The notes: generated by a model from the sequence alone, not told the origin. 64,000 nucleotides of DNA from Anaeromyxobacter sp. PSR-1 (GCF_000964525.1 NZ_BAZG01000007.1:1-64000); one strand, 5' to 3'. Counted from the stretch's first letter, positions 44,015 to 53,880 are shown. A program made the numbers and translations.

Positions 44015-46243
44015 TCAGCACCACATGTCCCAGGCGAACGCGCCGAAGCTGCCCGGCGTGGACCAGCCCGACTCGTGGCCCGCCTGGTCGCGGACGCGCA
44101 CGCGCCAGTAGTACATCCGCGGCGCGTACGGCCCGCACCAGTCCTGCGGGATGTTGAACAGCCGCGCCGGCACCTGGAGGGCGGGGCGCCCGCCCGAGGT
44201 GGTCGGCGTCCCGTTCACCCATCCCGTGCTGCCCACCGTGCTCCCCGGCACGCCCGGCCCCGTCAGCGAGCCGTTCTGCAGGTAGGTGAACGCGGCGTCG
44301 GAGGCGAGCTGGACCTCGTACTGGAGCACCGCGCCCGCCGGCGCCGTCACCGGGAACCAGACCAGCGGCACGGTCGCCTCGTACGTGCCCACCTCGAAGT
44401 TGGCGTCCACCGAGCCCAGGTCCGGGCTCGGCAGCGCGCCCTCGGCCGGGGTGGTGAAGGACTGCAGCGCGGTGTGCGTCACGTTCCGGAACACGTCGCT
44501 CGTGCGCACGCGCCAGACGTAGGTGGTCCCCGGCGTGAGGCCGGTGAGCTGGATCGAGTGCTGGAGCACGAACGCGTCGTCGCCGACGACGTGGCCGGCG
44601 GTGCCCACGCCGTACTCGACGTAGGAGGTGGCCTTCTCGCTGCTCGTCCAGGTGATGGTCGCCGTGGTCGCGGTCACGCCGCTCACGGTGGGCCCGGCCT
44701 GGAAGCGCGGGGCCACGTACTCGGTGGGCGGCGGCGCCCAGCCGTCGTGACAGTGCGTGCAGGCGCTCTGGGGCAGGCCGGTCGAGTACGGGTGGTTCGG
44801 CGGGTACGCGGGCGAGCTGACCTCCATCTGCTGGATGCCCTCGTGCCCGTGGCAGAAGAAGCACGCGGCGCCGTCCGGGGCCGGGTCCGCCGGGGCGCCC
44901 TCGAACCAGGAGTACGAGCCGTCGGTGACCCACCGCTCGCGGTGGCAGGCCTTGCACAGCTCGTGACGGTCACCCTGGTGGCAGGCGGTGCACAGCAGCT
45001 GCGCGCCCACGCCGGCGCGGTCGATGCTGCCCGGCGGGATGGCGACGCCGTTCACCTCGGCGGCGAGCAGGAAGGCGTTGTTGCTCGCGTGGAAGTCGTG
45101 GCAGCGCGCGCAGGCGATGGCGCCCTGGCCGCGCGCGTACGGCGCGAGCAGCGTGCCGCCGAAGCCGCGCGTCACGAAGGTGGTCGGGTAGCAGCTCGGG
45201 GCGGCGGGGTTGCTGCTGCAGGTGGAGTTCTGGATCGTGCCCTCGGGGCACGGCTGCCCGGTGAGCGGCGCGCCGACCGGGTTCCCGGCCGCGTCCAGCG
45301 GCTGCAGCGTGCAGATCCAGGCGAACGCGCCGGAGGTGCCGTTCGCGTACCACCAGCGCGGCGTGATGCGCAGCGCGCCGGGCTGGTCGGGCTGGTTCGG
45401 GGGGCAGGGGTACGCGCCGCGCCCCATGGTGCGCTGGCCGGTGGCGTCGAGCGGGTCGAACCGGCACGTGCCGGGCCGGTCGCCGTGGAAGTCGCCGGCC
45501 GCCAGGTCGTCCCAGCCGACCAGCAGCGGCGGCGTCTCGCCGGAGAGCGTCTGGCCCTGGCCGGCGTGGCAGCCGGTGCAGGTGACGGCCGCGCTGCCGC
45601 CGCCGCCGTCGACCAGGCGGACCTGGCCGCTCAGGTGCTGGGAGGTGTCGTGGCAGGACTGGCAGCTCGTCCCCGAGCTGCCGTCCGGCAGCGGGTGCGC
45701 CGAGAGCGCGGTCGCGGGATCGATCGCGCCCACGTCGGTGTGGCACGTCACGCACTGGAGCGGGCCGGCGGTCCAGGTGACGCCGTGCGGCTCCGCGCCG
45801 AGCGGCGCGTGGCAGCCGACCGAGCAGGTGGTGCCCGAGGCGTCGCTCACGATGGTGCCGTTCGCGCTGGTGGTGCCGCCCGGGAACGTGACCGGGTTCG
45901 CGAACCCGAGCGCGCCGCCGCACGGGTGGCACGCGACGCAGCCGATGCCGGACGCCGCGTGCTTGTCGTGCGCCGCCGAGCCGACGCACACCTCGCCCGC
46001 CACCGGGAGCGCCTGGGTGGTGAAGCGCGGCGGCAGCGGCGCGGGCGCGGGCTCGACGATCTTGCGCGGTGCCGCGTCGCCGGCCAGGGCCGACGCCCCC
46101 GGCGCCTCCTCCGGCCCGCAGCCGGAGCCCAGGACCGCGGCGAGCGCGACGGCGGTCGCGGTGATTGGATGAAGGCGAGACGAGCCGTTCGAGCGAGGCG
46201 CGTGGAGGCCGCCGCGCGGGTGGCGGTGCACCGGCTGGCGCAT
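44015..46243 (-). CDS. Multihaem c-type cytochrome lipoprotein with fibronectin-III domain
   Basis: 742 residues. The signal peptide ends in a lipobox (GSGC, near residue 40). Ten haem sites are visible: nine CxxCH (CVACH, CVTCH, CQSCH, CTGCH, CARCH, CTACH, CKACH, CFFCH, CTHCH) and one CxxxCH (CSVGCH). All lie in residues 90-520. The C-terminal 250 residues contain a fibronectin-III-like region (VSGVTATTATITWTSSEKATSY) and a beta-rich end. It may carry electrons at the outer surface, as in metal-reducing bacteria. The next upstream gene on the same strand is the LysR-type regulator. Confidence 0.9.
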   Translation of the reverse strand: MRQPVHRHPRGGLHAPRSNGSSRLHPITATAVALAAVLGSGCGPEEAPGASALAGDAAPRKIVEPAPAPLPPRFTTQALPVAGEVCVGSAAHDKHAASGIGCVACHPCGGALGFANPVTFPGGTTSANGTIVSDASGTTCSVGCHAPLGAEPHGVTWTAGPLQCVTCHTDVGAIDPATALSAHPLPDGSSGTSCQSCHDTSQHLSGQVRLVDGGGGSAAVTCTGCHAGQGQTLSGETPPLLVGWDDLAAGDFHGDRPGTCRFDPLDATGQRTMGRGAYPCPPNQPDQPGALRITPRWWYANGTSGAFAWICTLQPLDAAGNPVGAPLTGQPCPEGTIQNSTCSSNPAAPSCYPTTFVTRGFGGTLLAPYARGQGAIACARCHDFHASNNAFLLAAEVNGVAIPPGSIDRAGVGAQLLCTACHQGDRHELCKACHRERWVTDGSYSWFEGAPADPAPDGAACFFCHGHEGIQQMEVSSPAYPPNHPYSTGLPQSACTHCHDGWAPPPTEYVAPRFQAGPTVSGVTATTATITWTSSEKATSYVEYGVGTAGHVVGDDAFVLQHSIQLTGLTPGTTYVWRVRTSDVFRNVTHTALQSFTTPAEGALPSPDLGSVDANFEVGTYEATVPLVWFPVTAPAGAVLQYEVQLASDAAFTYLQNGSLTGPGVPGSTVGSTGWVNGTPTTSGGRPALQVPARLFNIPQDWCGPYAPRMYYWRVRVRDQAGHESGWSTPGSFGAFAWDMWC

Positions 46244-46415
46244 AGGTAGTCCCCCTGGGTAGGTCAGCCGGGGGTTTCCCCCAACCCCGCGGCTGCGATC
46301 ACCCACGCTAGAGGACCGGCGGGCAGACGGACATGCGCTCGTTTGCCGCACCACGTCCGAGGACCGGGATGACCCGCGGTGCGCTTGCGGCGGCGTGCCG
46401 CGGGCGGCGCCCGGA

Positions 46416-47360
46416 TCAAGCCGGGTCGCCGGGCGTCATCCCCAGCCGCCGCGCCTCCTCGAGGACGAAGTCCCACACCGCGGCCACCCGCGGCACCTCG
46501 CGGAGCGCCCGGTGGACCACCAGCCACAGGTCCCCGGCTCGCTCGGACGGCAGCTGGCGCCGGACCGCCGGCGAGAGCCGGACCTCCGCGAGGCCGCAGG
46601 CGAGCGCCATGTTGCGATCGGCGAGCACCAGCCCGACCCCGGCGCGCGCCGCGGCCATCTGCGTCCCCATGTGGCTGGTGCGGAGCGCGATCCGGTCCGG
46701 GGGCACGCGGTCGAGGATGCAGCGGGTGAGCTCGAGGTGGGCGAGGTCCTCGCCCCAGGTGATCCAGCGCGCGGCGTCGAGGCTGCGGAGCGTGCCGAGC
46801 GCGCGGGCCTGGCGCGGCGCCCCGAACACGCCGCCGGTGGCGGTGCCGAGCTTCCGCGCCAGGAGGTCGCCGGAGGCGGGGAGCACCCCGCGGACGGCGA
46901 GGTCCGCCTCGCGCCGGGTGAGGTCGGCGTAGCCGATGGTGGCGTCGATGGTCAGGCGCACGCCGGGGTGCGCCGCGAGCAGGCGCGGCAGCGCCGGCGC
47001 GAGCAGGTACTCGGCCACGCCCGGCGCCGCGGTGAGCCGCACCTCGCCCTCCGCCGCCTGCTCGCGCCCCTGGGCCGCCAGCGCCAGGGCGTTCGCGGCG
47101 CGCTCCATCGCCTCCGCGTGCGGCGCGAGCGACTCGGCCAGCGCGGTGGGGAGGACGCCGTCCGGGGTCCGGTCGAAGAGGCGCGCGCCGAGCGCCGCCT
47201 CGAGCGCGGCCAGGCGGCGGGAGACGGTGGAGGCGTTCACGCCCAGGCGCGCGCCCGCGCCGGAGAGCGAGCGCGCCTCGAGGAGCGCCCGGAGGACGCG
47301 GGCGTGATCCCAGTCGAGCGCGCCGGGCGGCGGGACGGGGGCGGGCGAGGGCCTTTGCAT
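46416..47360 (-). CDS. LysR-family transcriptional regulator
   Basis: 314 residues. The HTH covers about residues 15-75 ([50 protein letters not shown]). The effector domain follows ([34 protein letters not shown]). The start MQRPSPAPV at ATG 47360 removes an unlikely N-terminal extension. It is divergent from an NAD-dependent epimerase-type gene across 79 bp, its most probable target, as is usual for LysR pairs. The inducer is unknown. Confidence 0.93.
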   Translation of the reverse strand: MQRPSPAPVPPPGALDWDHARVLRALLEARSLSGAGARLGVNASTVSRRLAALEAALGARLFDRTPDGVLPTALAESLAPHAEAMERAANALALAAQGREQAAEGEVRLTAAPGVAEYLLAPALPRLLAAHPGVRLTIDATIGYADLTRREADLAVRGVLPASGDLLARKLGTATGGVFGAPRQARALGTLRSLDAARWITWGEDLAHLELTRCILDRVPPDRIALRTSHMGTQMAAARAGVGLVLADRNMALACGLAEVRLSPAVRRQLPSERAGDLWLVVHRALREVPRVAAVWDFVLEEARRLGMTPGDPA

Positions 47361-47439
47361 GCTCGCAAGGCTACCCGGCGGATTCGCCACGTGCACCGCG
47401 TTTTCGCGGGCCGTAGGTTTCCGCTCGAGAGGAACCCGC

Positions 47440-48429
47440 ATGCCCCGTCCCGATCCGTTCGTCCCCCCCGAGCTCCACGTCGTGTTCGGCGCCGGCCAGG
47501 TCGGCCGCCGCCTCGCCACCGAGCTGCTTGCGCTCGGCCACTCGGTCCGCCTGGTGCGGCGTGGCCCGCCCGGCCCGGCGCTCCCGGGCCTGAGCTGGCT
47601 GAGCGGCGACGCCACCGACCCGCTGTTCGCGCGCGAGGCCTGCCGGGGGGCCGACGCGGTCTACGACTGCACCAACCCGCCCGACTACCACCGCTGGGAC
47701 GAGCTGCTCCCCCCGCTCCGGCGCGGGATCCGCGACGCCGCCGCCCGCGCCGGCGCGCGCCTCGTCGCGCTCGACTGCCTCTACATGTACGGGCGGCCGG
47801 CCGCCTCGCCCTTCGACGAGGACACGCCGCTCGCGCCCTGCAGCCACAAGGGCGAGCTGCGCGCGCTCCTGGCGCGCGAGCTGCTCGAGGCGCACGCCCG
47901 CGGGGACCTGCGCGCGACCACCGGCCGCGCCTCCGACTTCTTCGGCCCGGGCGCCGGGGCGGCGGCGCTGCTCGGCGACCGGCTCGCCGCCCGGCTCCGC
48001 GCCGGGAGGCCGTTCGAGGTCTTCGGCGATCCCGACCTGCCCCACGCGTACTCGTTCGTCGCCGACGTGGCGCGCGGTCTCGCCGTGCTCGGCACGCACG
48101 ACGCCGCGCCGGGGAGGGCGTGGCACCTGCCGGTCGCCTGGACCGGCACCACCCGCGGCCTGGTGGAGGCGGTCGGGGCCGCGCTCGGACGGCCCGCCCG
48201 GCTCCGCGCCGTGCCGGACTGGCTGCTGCGCGTGGGCGGCCTCCTCGACCCGACGCTCGGCGCCGCCGCCGAGATGACCTACCAGTGGAAGGTGCCGTAC
48301 GTCCCGGACGACGGCCGCTTCCGCGCCGCGTTCGGCGTGGGGCCGACCCCGGCTGCCGACGCCGTGGCGGCGACGGCCCGGGCCATCCTGGAGGGCGAGA
48401 CCCCCGAGCGGCGTCGTGACGCTGCGTGA
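47440..48429 (+). CDS. NAD-dependent epimerase/dehydratase-like protein
   Basis: 329 residues, an extended-SDR-like Rossmann protein. The start [30 protein letters not shown] has a GxGxxG-type dinucleotide site, followed by [22 protein letters not shown]. The Tyr of [11 protein letters not shown] may be the SDR catalytic tyrosine. The later [15 protein letters not shown] is typical of NAD-epimerases. The substrate is unknown. The ATG 47440 with GAGAGGA before it is preferred over an upstream start. It is probably regulated by the divergent LysR protein. Confidence 0.85.
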   Translation: MPRPDPFVPPELHVVFGAGQVGRRLATELLALGHSVRLVRRGPPGPALPGLSWLSGDATDPLFAREACRGADAVYDCTNPPDYHRWDELLPPLRRGIRDAAARAGARLVALDCLYMYGRPAASPFDEDTPLAPCSHKGELRALLARELLEAHARGDLRATTGRASDFFGPGAGAAALLGDRLAARLRAGRPFEVFGDPDLPHAYSFVADVARGLAVLGTHDAAPGRAWHLPVAWTGTTRGLVEAVGAALGRPARLRAVPDWLLRVGGLLDPTLGAAAEMTYQWKVPYVPDDGRFRAAFGVGPTPAADAVAATARAILEGETPERRRDAA

Positions 48430-48479
48430 CCCCCGGAGAATGATGCGGCGGACGCACCCACCGCTCGGAGGAGCCGCCC

Positions 48480-49025
48480 TTGACCCTGCCGCCCCGCGCC
48501 GTCCCCGCCGCCGTCGTCGCCCTGCTCACCGCCTGCGCCGGCGCGCGCGACGCCCGCCGCGCCGGCGCGCCGCCGGAGGCGCTCACCGTCCGCGAGCTCA
48601 CCGTGGTGGACGCGCAGGGCCGCCCGCGCCTGCGCATCGGCGCGCCGCTGCCGCCGCCCAAGGGCGCCGAGCGCCGCGCGGTGGACGCGGTCGGGATCCA
48701 GTTCATGGACCAGGACGGCTACGAGGTCGCCGGGCTCGCCATGCTCGAGCCGGTGGACATCCGCGGCCTGTGCTTCGACATCAAGGACGCGTACGAGGCG
48801 ATGTGCGTCGGCCTGGTGAAGGGCGAGCCCAGCATCACCTTCCGCCACGACTGGAAGGAGCGGATCACGCTGGGCGTCGAGAAGGGCGTGGCGAGCATCG
48901 TGCTGCGCGACGCCCAGGGGGAGCCGCGCGTCCGCCTCGAGGTGGACCCGGACGGGAAGACGCGGGTCGAGGGCGTCAGTACGACTTCGCCCAGACCACC
49001 CGCTTCGGGCTCGGCCGCCCCGTGA
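48480..49025 (+). CDS. Predicted lipoprotein, 181 aa
   Basis: A TTG start with GGAGGAG 8 bases upstream. The signal peptide ends in the lipobox LTAC (Cys19), so it is probably lipidated. The rest is a beta-rich domain (VRELTVVDAQGRPRLRIGAP, VGIQFMDQDGYEVAGLAML, VASIVLRDAQGEPRVRLEVDPDG), resembling repeated small beta-hairpins. I know no named family. Its last 50 bp overlap the convergent proS gene. The final 15 residues (TTSPRPPASGSAAP) may be only a read-through tail. Confidence 0.6.
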   Translation: MTLPPRAVPAAVVALLTACAGARDARRAGAPPEALTVRELTVVDAQGRPRLRIGAPLPPPKGAERRAVDAVGIQFMDQDGYEVAGLAMLEPVDIRGLCFDIKDAYEAMCVGLVKGEPSITFRHDWKERITLGVEKGVASIVLRDAQGEPRVRLEVDPDGKTRVEGVSTTSPRPPASGSAAP

Positions 49026-50508
49026 ACGGGCAGGTGCCGGGCTCGCCCGGCTCCAGCGGGATGCAGCGCACCGTGACGCCGAGATCCTCCTTGATGCGCG
49101 CCTCGACCGCCGGAGCGCCCCCGAAGTGCGCCAGCGCGAACCCGCCGTGGATGGGCGTCGGGTCGTTCGGGCGCCGGGTCGGCGGCGGCGTGAAGTACGC
49201 GTAGAACTCGTCCTTCGTGTCGATGACGCGCGTGTGCTCGGCGCGCATCGCCCGCGCGCGCTGGAGCAGCGCGTCCTGGATCTCCTGCAGGAGCGCCCCC
49301 ACCCCGGCGACGAGCTCGGCCCGCGGCACGCTCTGCTTCTCGCGCGGCTTCCGGTCGCGGCGGCCCATGAACACCGCGCCCTTCTCGATGTCCTTCGGGC
49401 CGACCTCGAGGCGGATGGGCGTGCCCTTCTTGATCCACTCCCAGGACTTCTTCGCGCCCTGGACGTCGCGCGCGTCGAGGTGGACGCGCACCGGGGCGCC
49501 CGCGTAGCTCTGCGCCTCGAGCTCCCGCTTCAGCGCCGTGCACCACGCGAGCACCTGCTCGCGGACCTCCGGCTTCTGGATCACCGGGATGATCACCACC
49601 TGCTGCGGCGCGAGCCTCGGCGGGCAGACCATGCCGTCGTCGTCGCCGTGGGTCATGATCATGGCGCCGATCATCCGGGTCGAGAGCCCCCAGGACGTGG
49701 TCCAGGCGTGGGTGAGCGCGCCCTTCTCGTCCTGGAACTGGATCCCCGAGGCCTTCGCGAAGTTCTGGCCGAGGAAGTGCGAGGTGCCGGCCTGCAGCGC
49801 CTTGCGGTCCTGCATCATCGCCTCGATGCAGTAGGTGCGGACCGCGCCCGGGAAGCGCTCGCTCTCGGTCTTCTCGCCCTGGACGACCGGCAGCGCCATC
49901 CACTCCTCGGCGAAGCGGGCGTAGATCCCGAGCATCTGCATGGTCTCGTCGACCGCCTCCTGCTCGGTGGCGTGCGCGGTGTGGCCCTCCTGCCACAGGA
50001 ACTCGGCCGTGCGCAGGAACATCCGGGTCCGCATCTCCCAGCGGACGACGTTCGCCCACTGGTTGATGAGCAGCGGCAGGTCGCGGTAGCTCTGCACCCA
50101 GCGCGCGAAGCTCTCGCCGATGATGGTCTCCGAGGTCGGCCGCACGATGAGCGGCTCCTCGAGCTCGCCCACGGGCACGAGCTTCCCGTCCCGCGCCTCC
50201 AGCCGGTGGTGGGTGACCACCGCGCACTCCTTCGCGAACCCCTCGACGTGCGCGGCCTCCTTCTCGAGCAAGGACAGCGGGATGAAGAGCGGGAAGTAGG
50301 CGTTCACGTGCCCGGTCGCCTTGAACATGCCGTCGAGCACGCGCTGCACGTGCTCCCAGAGCGCGTACCCCCACGGCTTGATCACCATGCAGCCGCGGAC
50401 GCTCGAGCTCTCGGCGAGGTCGGCCGCCTTGATGACCTCCAGGTACCACTCGGAGAAATTCTCGGCCCGGGTCGGGCGGATGGCGGTCTCGCCGCTGGCG
50501 TTGCTCAT
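48976..50508 (-). CDS. proS: Prolyl-tRNA synthetase (archaeal/eukaryote-type)
   Basis: 510 residues, a class II synthetase that charges tRNA-Pro. The start MSNASGETAIRPTRAENFSEWYLEVIKAADLAESS is typical of the shorter eukaryote/archaeal-like ProRS (ProS type 3). Class II motif 2 is visible in RWEMRTRMFLRTAEFLWQEGHTAH, and motif 3 near GDDDGMVCPPRLAPQQVVIIP. The C-terminal zinc-like domain ends in Tyr (VVWAKSY). The ATG at 50508 is chosen because residues before it are not family-like. It overlaps the convergent lipoprotein gene by 50 bp. Confidence 0.95.
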   Translation of the reverse strand: MSNASGETAIRPTRAENFSEWYLEVIKAADLAESSSVRGCMVIKPWGYALWEHVQRVLDGMFKATGHVNAYFPLFIPLSLLEKEAAHVEGFAKECAVVTHHRLEARDGKLVPVGELEEPLIVRPTSETIIGESFARWVQSYRDLPLLINQWANVVRWEMRTRMFLRTAEFLWQEGHTAHATEQEAVDETMQMLGIYARFAEEWMALPVVQGEKTESERFPGAVRTYCIEAMMQDRKALQAGTSHFLGQNFAKASGIQFQDEKGALTHAWTTSWGLSTRMIGAMIMTHGDDDGMVCPPRLAPQQVVIIPVIQKPEVREQVLAWCTALKRELEAQSYAGAPVRVHLDARDVQGAKKSWEWIKKGTPIRLEVGPKDIEKGAVFMGRRDRKPREKQSVPRAELVAGVGALLQEIQDALLQRARAMRAEHTRVIDTKDEFYAYFTPPPTRRPNDPTPIHGGFALAHFGGAPAVEARIKEDLGVTVRCIPLEPGEPGTCPFTGRPSPKRVVWAKSY

Positions 50509-50771
50509 GGTGGGGAACCTAGCGCGCCGCCGCGCCCGGGGCCACGTGGGACGCCGGGCGGTCGCACCCGGAGCGCGGCGCGCGCTGCCGGTGCGGGTCA
50601 CGATCCGTGCGCTCCCGGCGGATGCGGCCGGCCCGCACCGCCCGTGGGAGGCGGCGCCGAGGCAGCACTCTCGGTGGGTCCGCTTGACCGCGGTCACCGA
50701 TCTCGACGCTGCGTCGGTCCAGCCTCGCGGTGGACGCGCGCGTCACGCGCGCGCGCCCTCCGGGAGAGACC

Positions 50772-51653
50772 ATGAGACGAATCGTGAACGCGCTCTGCGC
50801 GGTGGCGGCGGCATGGGCGCTCGGCTGCGGCGGCGGATCCGACGAGGCGCGCCTGGCGGCCGCGGCGGATGCGCTGGGGAAGGGGAACCCGCCCGTCTAC
50901 CTCGCGCTCGGAGACTCCATCGCCTTCGGCTACAACCCGCTCGTCCTTCCGCCGCCGAACGACAACGTGTTCGACGCGACGGCCTACCCGTCGCACCTCG
51001 CCGCGATCCTCGACCTCCCGCTCGTGAGCGCAGCGTGCCCCGGGCAGACCTCCGCCGCCTTCATGTCGCTGGATGGCGTGGACAAGGACTGCTTCCAGTG
51101 GCGCTTCGAGCGGGGCTGGGACCTGCACGCCGATTACGCCGGCGCGCAGCTCGACTTCGCCCTCGACTTCCTCGCGAAGCACGACCGCGTGAAGCTCGTG
51201 ACGCTCATGATCGGTTCCAACGATCTGCTCATGGTCGAGGATGCGTGCGCCGGCGACCCCGCCTGTATCGTCGCCGGGATCCCACCGGTGCTCGCGGCGC
51301 TCGGACAGAACCTCGCCCAGATCCTCGGCGCGATCCGGGGTGCGGGCTACGCCGGCCAGATCGTGGTGCCGCTCTACTACTCGCCCTACACGAGCGAGCT
51401 CTACCACCAGATCGTGCAGGCCCTCGACTACCTCACCATCGCGCCCGTCGCGGCCGCCTTCGGCGCCGACGTCGTGGACCTCTACGCCCTGTTCGTCGAG
51501 GCGAGCGCGCCGTACGGCGGCGATCCCTGCGCGGCCGGCCTCCTCAACCCGTTCCCCGGCGGCGGCTGCGACGTCCACCCGAACGCGGCCGGCGCCCAGC
51601 TCATCGCCGAGGCGATCGCCGAGGTCGTGCCGCCCTGGACCGGGAAGCCGTGA
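50772..51653 (+). CDS. SGNH/GDSL-hydrolase lipoprotein
   Basis: 293 residues. The signal peptide has a lipobox (ALGC). The SGNH blocks are visible: block I YLALGDSIAFG, the GSND block (LMIGSNDLL) and block V DVHPNAAGAQLIAEAI, which holds the catalytic Asp/His. It is an extracellular or periplasmic esterase/lipase of the GDSL type. Its 3' end overlaps the convergent regulator by 53 bp. The long leader between 50509 and 50771 shows nothing else. Confidence 0.88.
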   Translation: MRRIVNALCAVAAAWALGCGGGSDEARLAAAADALGKGNPPVYLALGDSIAFGYNPLVLPPPNDNVFDATAYPSHLAAILDLPLVSAACPGQTSAAFMSLDGVDKDCFQWRFERGWDLHADYAGAQLDFALDFLAKHDRVKLVTLMIGSNDLLMVEDACAGDPACIVAGIPPVLAALGQNLAQILGAIRGAGYAGQIVVPLYYSPYTSELYHQIVQALDYLTIAPVAAAFGADVVDLYALFVEASAPYGGDPCAAGLLNPFPGGGCDVHPNAAGAQLIAEAIAEVVPPWTGKP

Positions 51654-52518
51654 TCCCCCGGGCGAGCGCCGCGCGCGCCGCCTCGTCCGCGGGGACGTAC
51701 AGCACCACCCGGACGTCCTCCGGCTCCCCCTCCGGCGCGAAGGACGCGTAGAGGAGCTCGAGCGGCTCGCCGCCCGGGCCCGCCAGCCGCTTCCGCCGGA
51801 GGTGGGGATCGGCGAGGGCGTGGGCCTCCCATGCCCTCGCGAACTCCGGGCTGCGCGCCGCGAGGTCCGCCACGAACGCGTTCCAGTCCGGGTGCGCCAC
51901 CAGGCGTCCGCCGCCCGCCCGGAACTGCGCCACCGCGGAGGACGCGACCGCCTCCCAGTCCAGGAAGCGGCTGCGCCAGCCCGGATCGAGGAACAGGCGC
52001 ACCAGCACGTTGTCGGTGACGCCCGGGATCGGATCGAACGGTCCGAGCGCGGCCCGGGCTGCCGCGTTGGCGTGGAGCACGTCCCAGCGGCCGTTGACCA
52101 CGTACGCGGGCGCGTCCCCGAGGCCGTCCACCATCGCGCGCAGCGCCGGCGAGGCCTGCGCGGTCCGCCGCCAGCGCGGCGCGGCGGTCGCCACCGCCTC
52201 GGCGAGGCGAGAGAGGTGCGCCGCCTCCGCCTCGCCGAGCCGCAGCGCGCGGGCGATCGCGCGCACCGTCCGCCGCGAGGTGCGCACCGGCCGTCCCTGC
52301 TCGAGCCACGTGTACCAGGTGATGCTGATGCCCGCCGCGACCGCGACCTCCTCGCGGCGGAGTCCCGTGACGCGGCGGCGGACGGCACCCGCGACCGCCA
52401 GCGCCGGGCGCGACCGCATGCGGCGCAGGAAGTCGCCGAGCGCGCGGGCGGCGAGGGTGGTGGCGCCACCACCCGCATCCGCGGCCACCTTCTTCACGAC
52501 GCTCGCCGGCATCACCAT
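51601..52518 (-). CDS. XRE-family regulator with MmyB-like ligand domain
   Basis: 305 residues. The HTH is at about 25-80 (LGDFLRRMRSR, VTGLRREEVAVAAGISITWYTWLEQGR). The MmyB-like C-terminal domain follows (AMVDGLGDAPAYVVNGRWDVLHANAAARALGP, WRSRFLDWEAVASSAVAQFRAGGG), which in relatives binds a small hydrophobic ligand. The ATG at 52518 follows GGAGG. It is divergent from the VOC-family gene 34 bp away. The C-terminal basic tail (SRSRAARPRRSPRR) lies in the overlap with the GDSL gene. Confidence 0.87.
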   Translation of the reverse strand: MVMPASVVKKVAADAGGGATTLAARALGDFLRRMRSRPALAVAGAVRRRVTGLRREEVAVAAGISITWYTWLEQGRPVRTSRRTVRAIARALRLGEAEAAHLSRLAEAVATAAPRWRRTAQASPALRAMVDGLGDAPAYVVNGRWDVLHANAAARAALGPFDPIPGVTDNVLVRLFLDPGWRSRFLDWEAVASSAVAQFRAGGGRLVAHPDWNAFVADLAARSPEFARAWEAHALADPHLRRKRLAGPGGEPLELLYASFAPEGEPEDVRVVLYVPADEAARAALARGITASRSRAARPRRSPRR

Positions 52519-52552
52519 CCCGCCTCCACCACGCCGTCCCCGAGGTGCACCG

Positions 52553-52942
52553 ATGACCGCGCTCCAGACCATCCGCCAGCTCGACTACACCGTCCTGTTC
52601 GCCCGCGACCCCGAGCGCATGCGCCGATTCTACGCGGAGGTGATGGGTTTCCCCATCGCGCGCGAGCTCGGGCCCGGCTGGGTGGAGTTCCGCGTCGGCT
52701 CCAACCTGCTCGTGCTCACGCAGCGCGGCGGCCTGTTCGACGATCCGCCCACACCCGAGGGCGCGCTGTCCGTCCAGCTCGCGTTCCGCGTGGCGCCCTC
52801 CGCGGTGGACGCGTGCGCCGAGGAGCTGCGCCGCCTCGCGGTGCCCATCGCGTCGCCGCCGACGGATCAGCCGTGGGGTCACCGCACGCTGTTCTTCCGC
52901 GATCCCGACGGCAACGTGCTCGAGGTCTACGCGGACCTGTGA
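52553..52942 (+). CDS. VOC (glyoxalase/bleomycin-resistance) family protein
   Basis: 129 residues, a single vicinal-oxygen-chelate domain. The start is TIRQLDYTVLFARDPERMRRFYAEVMGFP, and the end is LFFRDPDGNVLEVYADL with the metal-ligand Glu. Members are metal enzymes or toxin-binding proteins. It is divergent from the MmyB-type regulator and probably regulated by it. Its last 16 bp overlap the histidine-kinase remnant. Confidence 0.9.
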   Translation: MTALQTIRQLDYTVLFARDPERMRRFYAEVMGFPIARELGPGWVEFRVGSNLLVLTQRGGLFDDPPTPEGALSVQLAFRVAPSAVDACAEELRRLAVPIASPPTDQPWGHRTLFFRDPDGNVLEVYADL

Positions 52943-53499
52943 GCGGCGGGCGCCCGGTCGGCGCCCTTCGGCGACTCGCCGGCCGCCGCGCGCGGGAGCT
53001 CGAACCAGAAGGTGGCTCCCTGGCCCGGTTCCGAGCGGACGCCGACCCGTCCGCCGTGCGCCTCGGCGAGCCGCTTGACCGTGGCGAGCCCCAGGCCGAG
53101 CCCGGGCACGTCCCAGGCGCCGCGGACGTACGGCTCGAAGACACGATCGCCCAGGTCCGGCGGGAGCCCGGGACCGTCGTCCTCGACCTCCACGTGGATC
53201 GCGGCGGCGTCCGTGGACGATCGGACCACGACGCGCCCACCGCGGCGCGCGTACTTGACGGCGTTCTCCACCGGGTTGCCCACCGAGCGCCGCGGCCTCG
53301 ATCTCGAAGCTCCCAGGTGGTGGCGCGCCTCCGCGAGGCACTTGATGGTCGGCATCGCGTCGCGGGCGATCTCGTCGGAGGCGACGTCGATCTCGCGGAT
53401 GTGCGCAGGCGTTCGAGGCTGGCCGCCCTTCGAGGCGACCCGCGCGCGGCGGCTCGACAGGTGGGAGGGCGATGGCCCGCGCGTCCCCGACGACTGCAA
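52927..53499 (-). pseudogene. Histidine-kinase remnant (ATPase domain only)
   Basis: The C-terminal 115 residues are a recognisable HATPase_c: the N box NPVENAVKYA, G1 VEDDGPGLPPD, F-box FEPYVRG, and G2 PGLGLGLATVKRLAEAHGG. The first 75 residues lack the HisKA His box and any membrane or sensor part. The Ser/Arg-rich join ASRSRPRRSVGN just before the N box suggests a frameshift or deletion. No cognate response regulator is beside it. It is called a pseudogene because of the missing phospho-acceptor; a cryptic or orphan ATPase is the alternative. Confidence 0.65.
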
Positions 53500-53517
53500 C
53501 GCCTCGCGGCGGGGGGA

Positions 53518-53880
53518 TCAGCGCGCGTCGGTCCAGTCGCCGGTCTCGACGCGGTACAGCGTCATCGCCTGCGGATCGACGGCCACCACGCGGAGCCGCG
53601 CGCAGAGGTGCTCCACGGTCGCCCGGTCCACGCGCCGGATCGTGACGAAGCGGACCTGCCCGTCCGGCTCCGGCGTCAGCTGCAGCTCGGCGCCACCCTC
53701 GGCGGCCTGCCAGCCGCCGAACCAGGTCGACTCGTGCTGCGTCCACGCCACGTCGCGCAGCAGGTCGTCGAGCCGCTGCTTCACCTCCGCGACCGATCCG
53801 AGCGCCGGCGGCGACGTGGCCGGCCAGGCGCGCATCGGGCCGTCGGCGGGCGCGCGGAAGACGGTGTAGTCGTAGCTCAC
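53518..53880 (-). CDS. Uncharacterised protein, 120 aa
   Basis: The GTG start at 53880 gives a sequence beginning VSYDYTVFRAPADGPMRAW; longer upstream readings are Arg/Cys-rich and less likely. The protein is soluble, without a signal segment, with an amphipathic LGSVAEVKQRLDDLLRDV helix, a TQHESTWFGGWQAAEGGAEL strand region and a C-terminal VEHLCARLRVVAVDPQ. I do not recognise a family. It lies between the histidine-kinase remnant and a 305-bp gene-free stretch. Confidence 0.55.
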   Translation of the reverse strand: MSYDYTVFRAPADGPMRAWPATSPPALGSVAEVKQRLDDLLRDVAWTQHESTWFGGWQAAEGGAELQLTPEPDGQVRFVTIRRVDRATVEHLCARLRVVAVDPQAMTLYRVETGDWTDAR

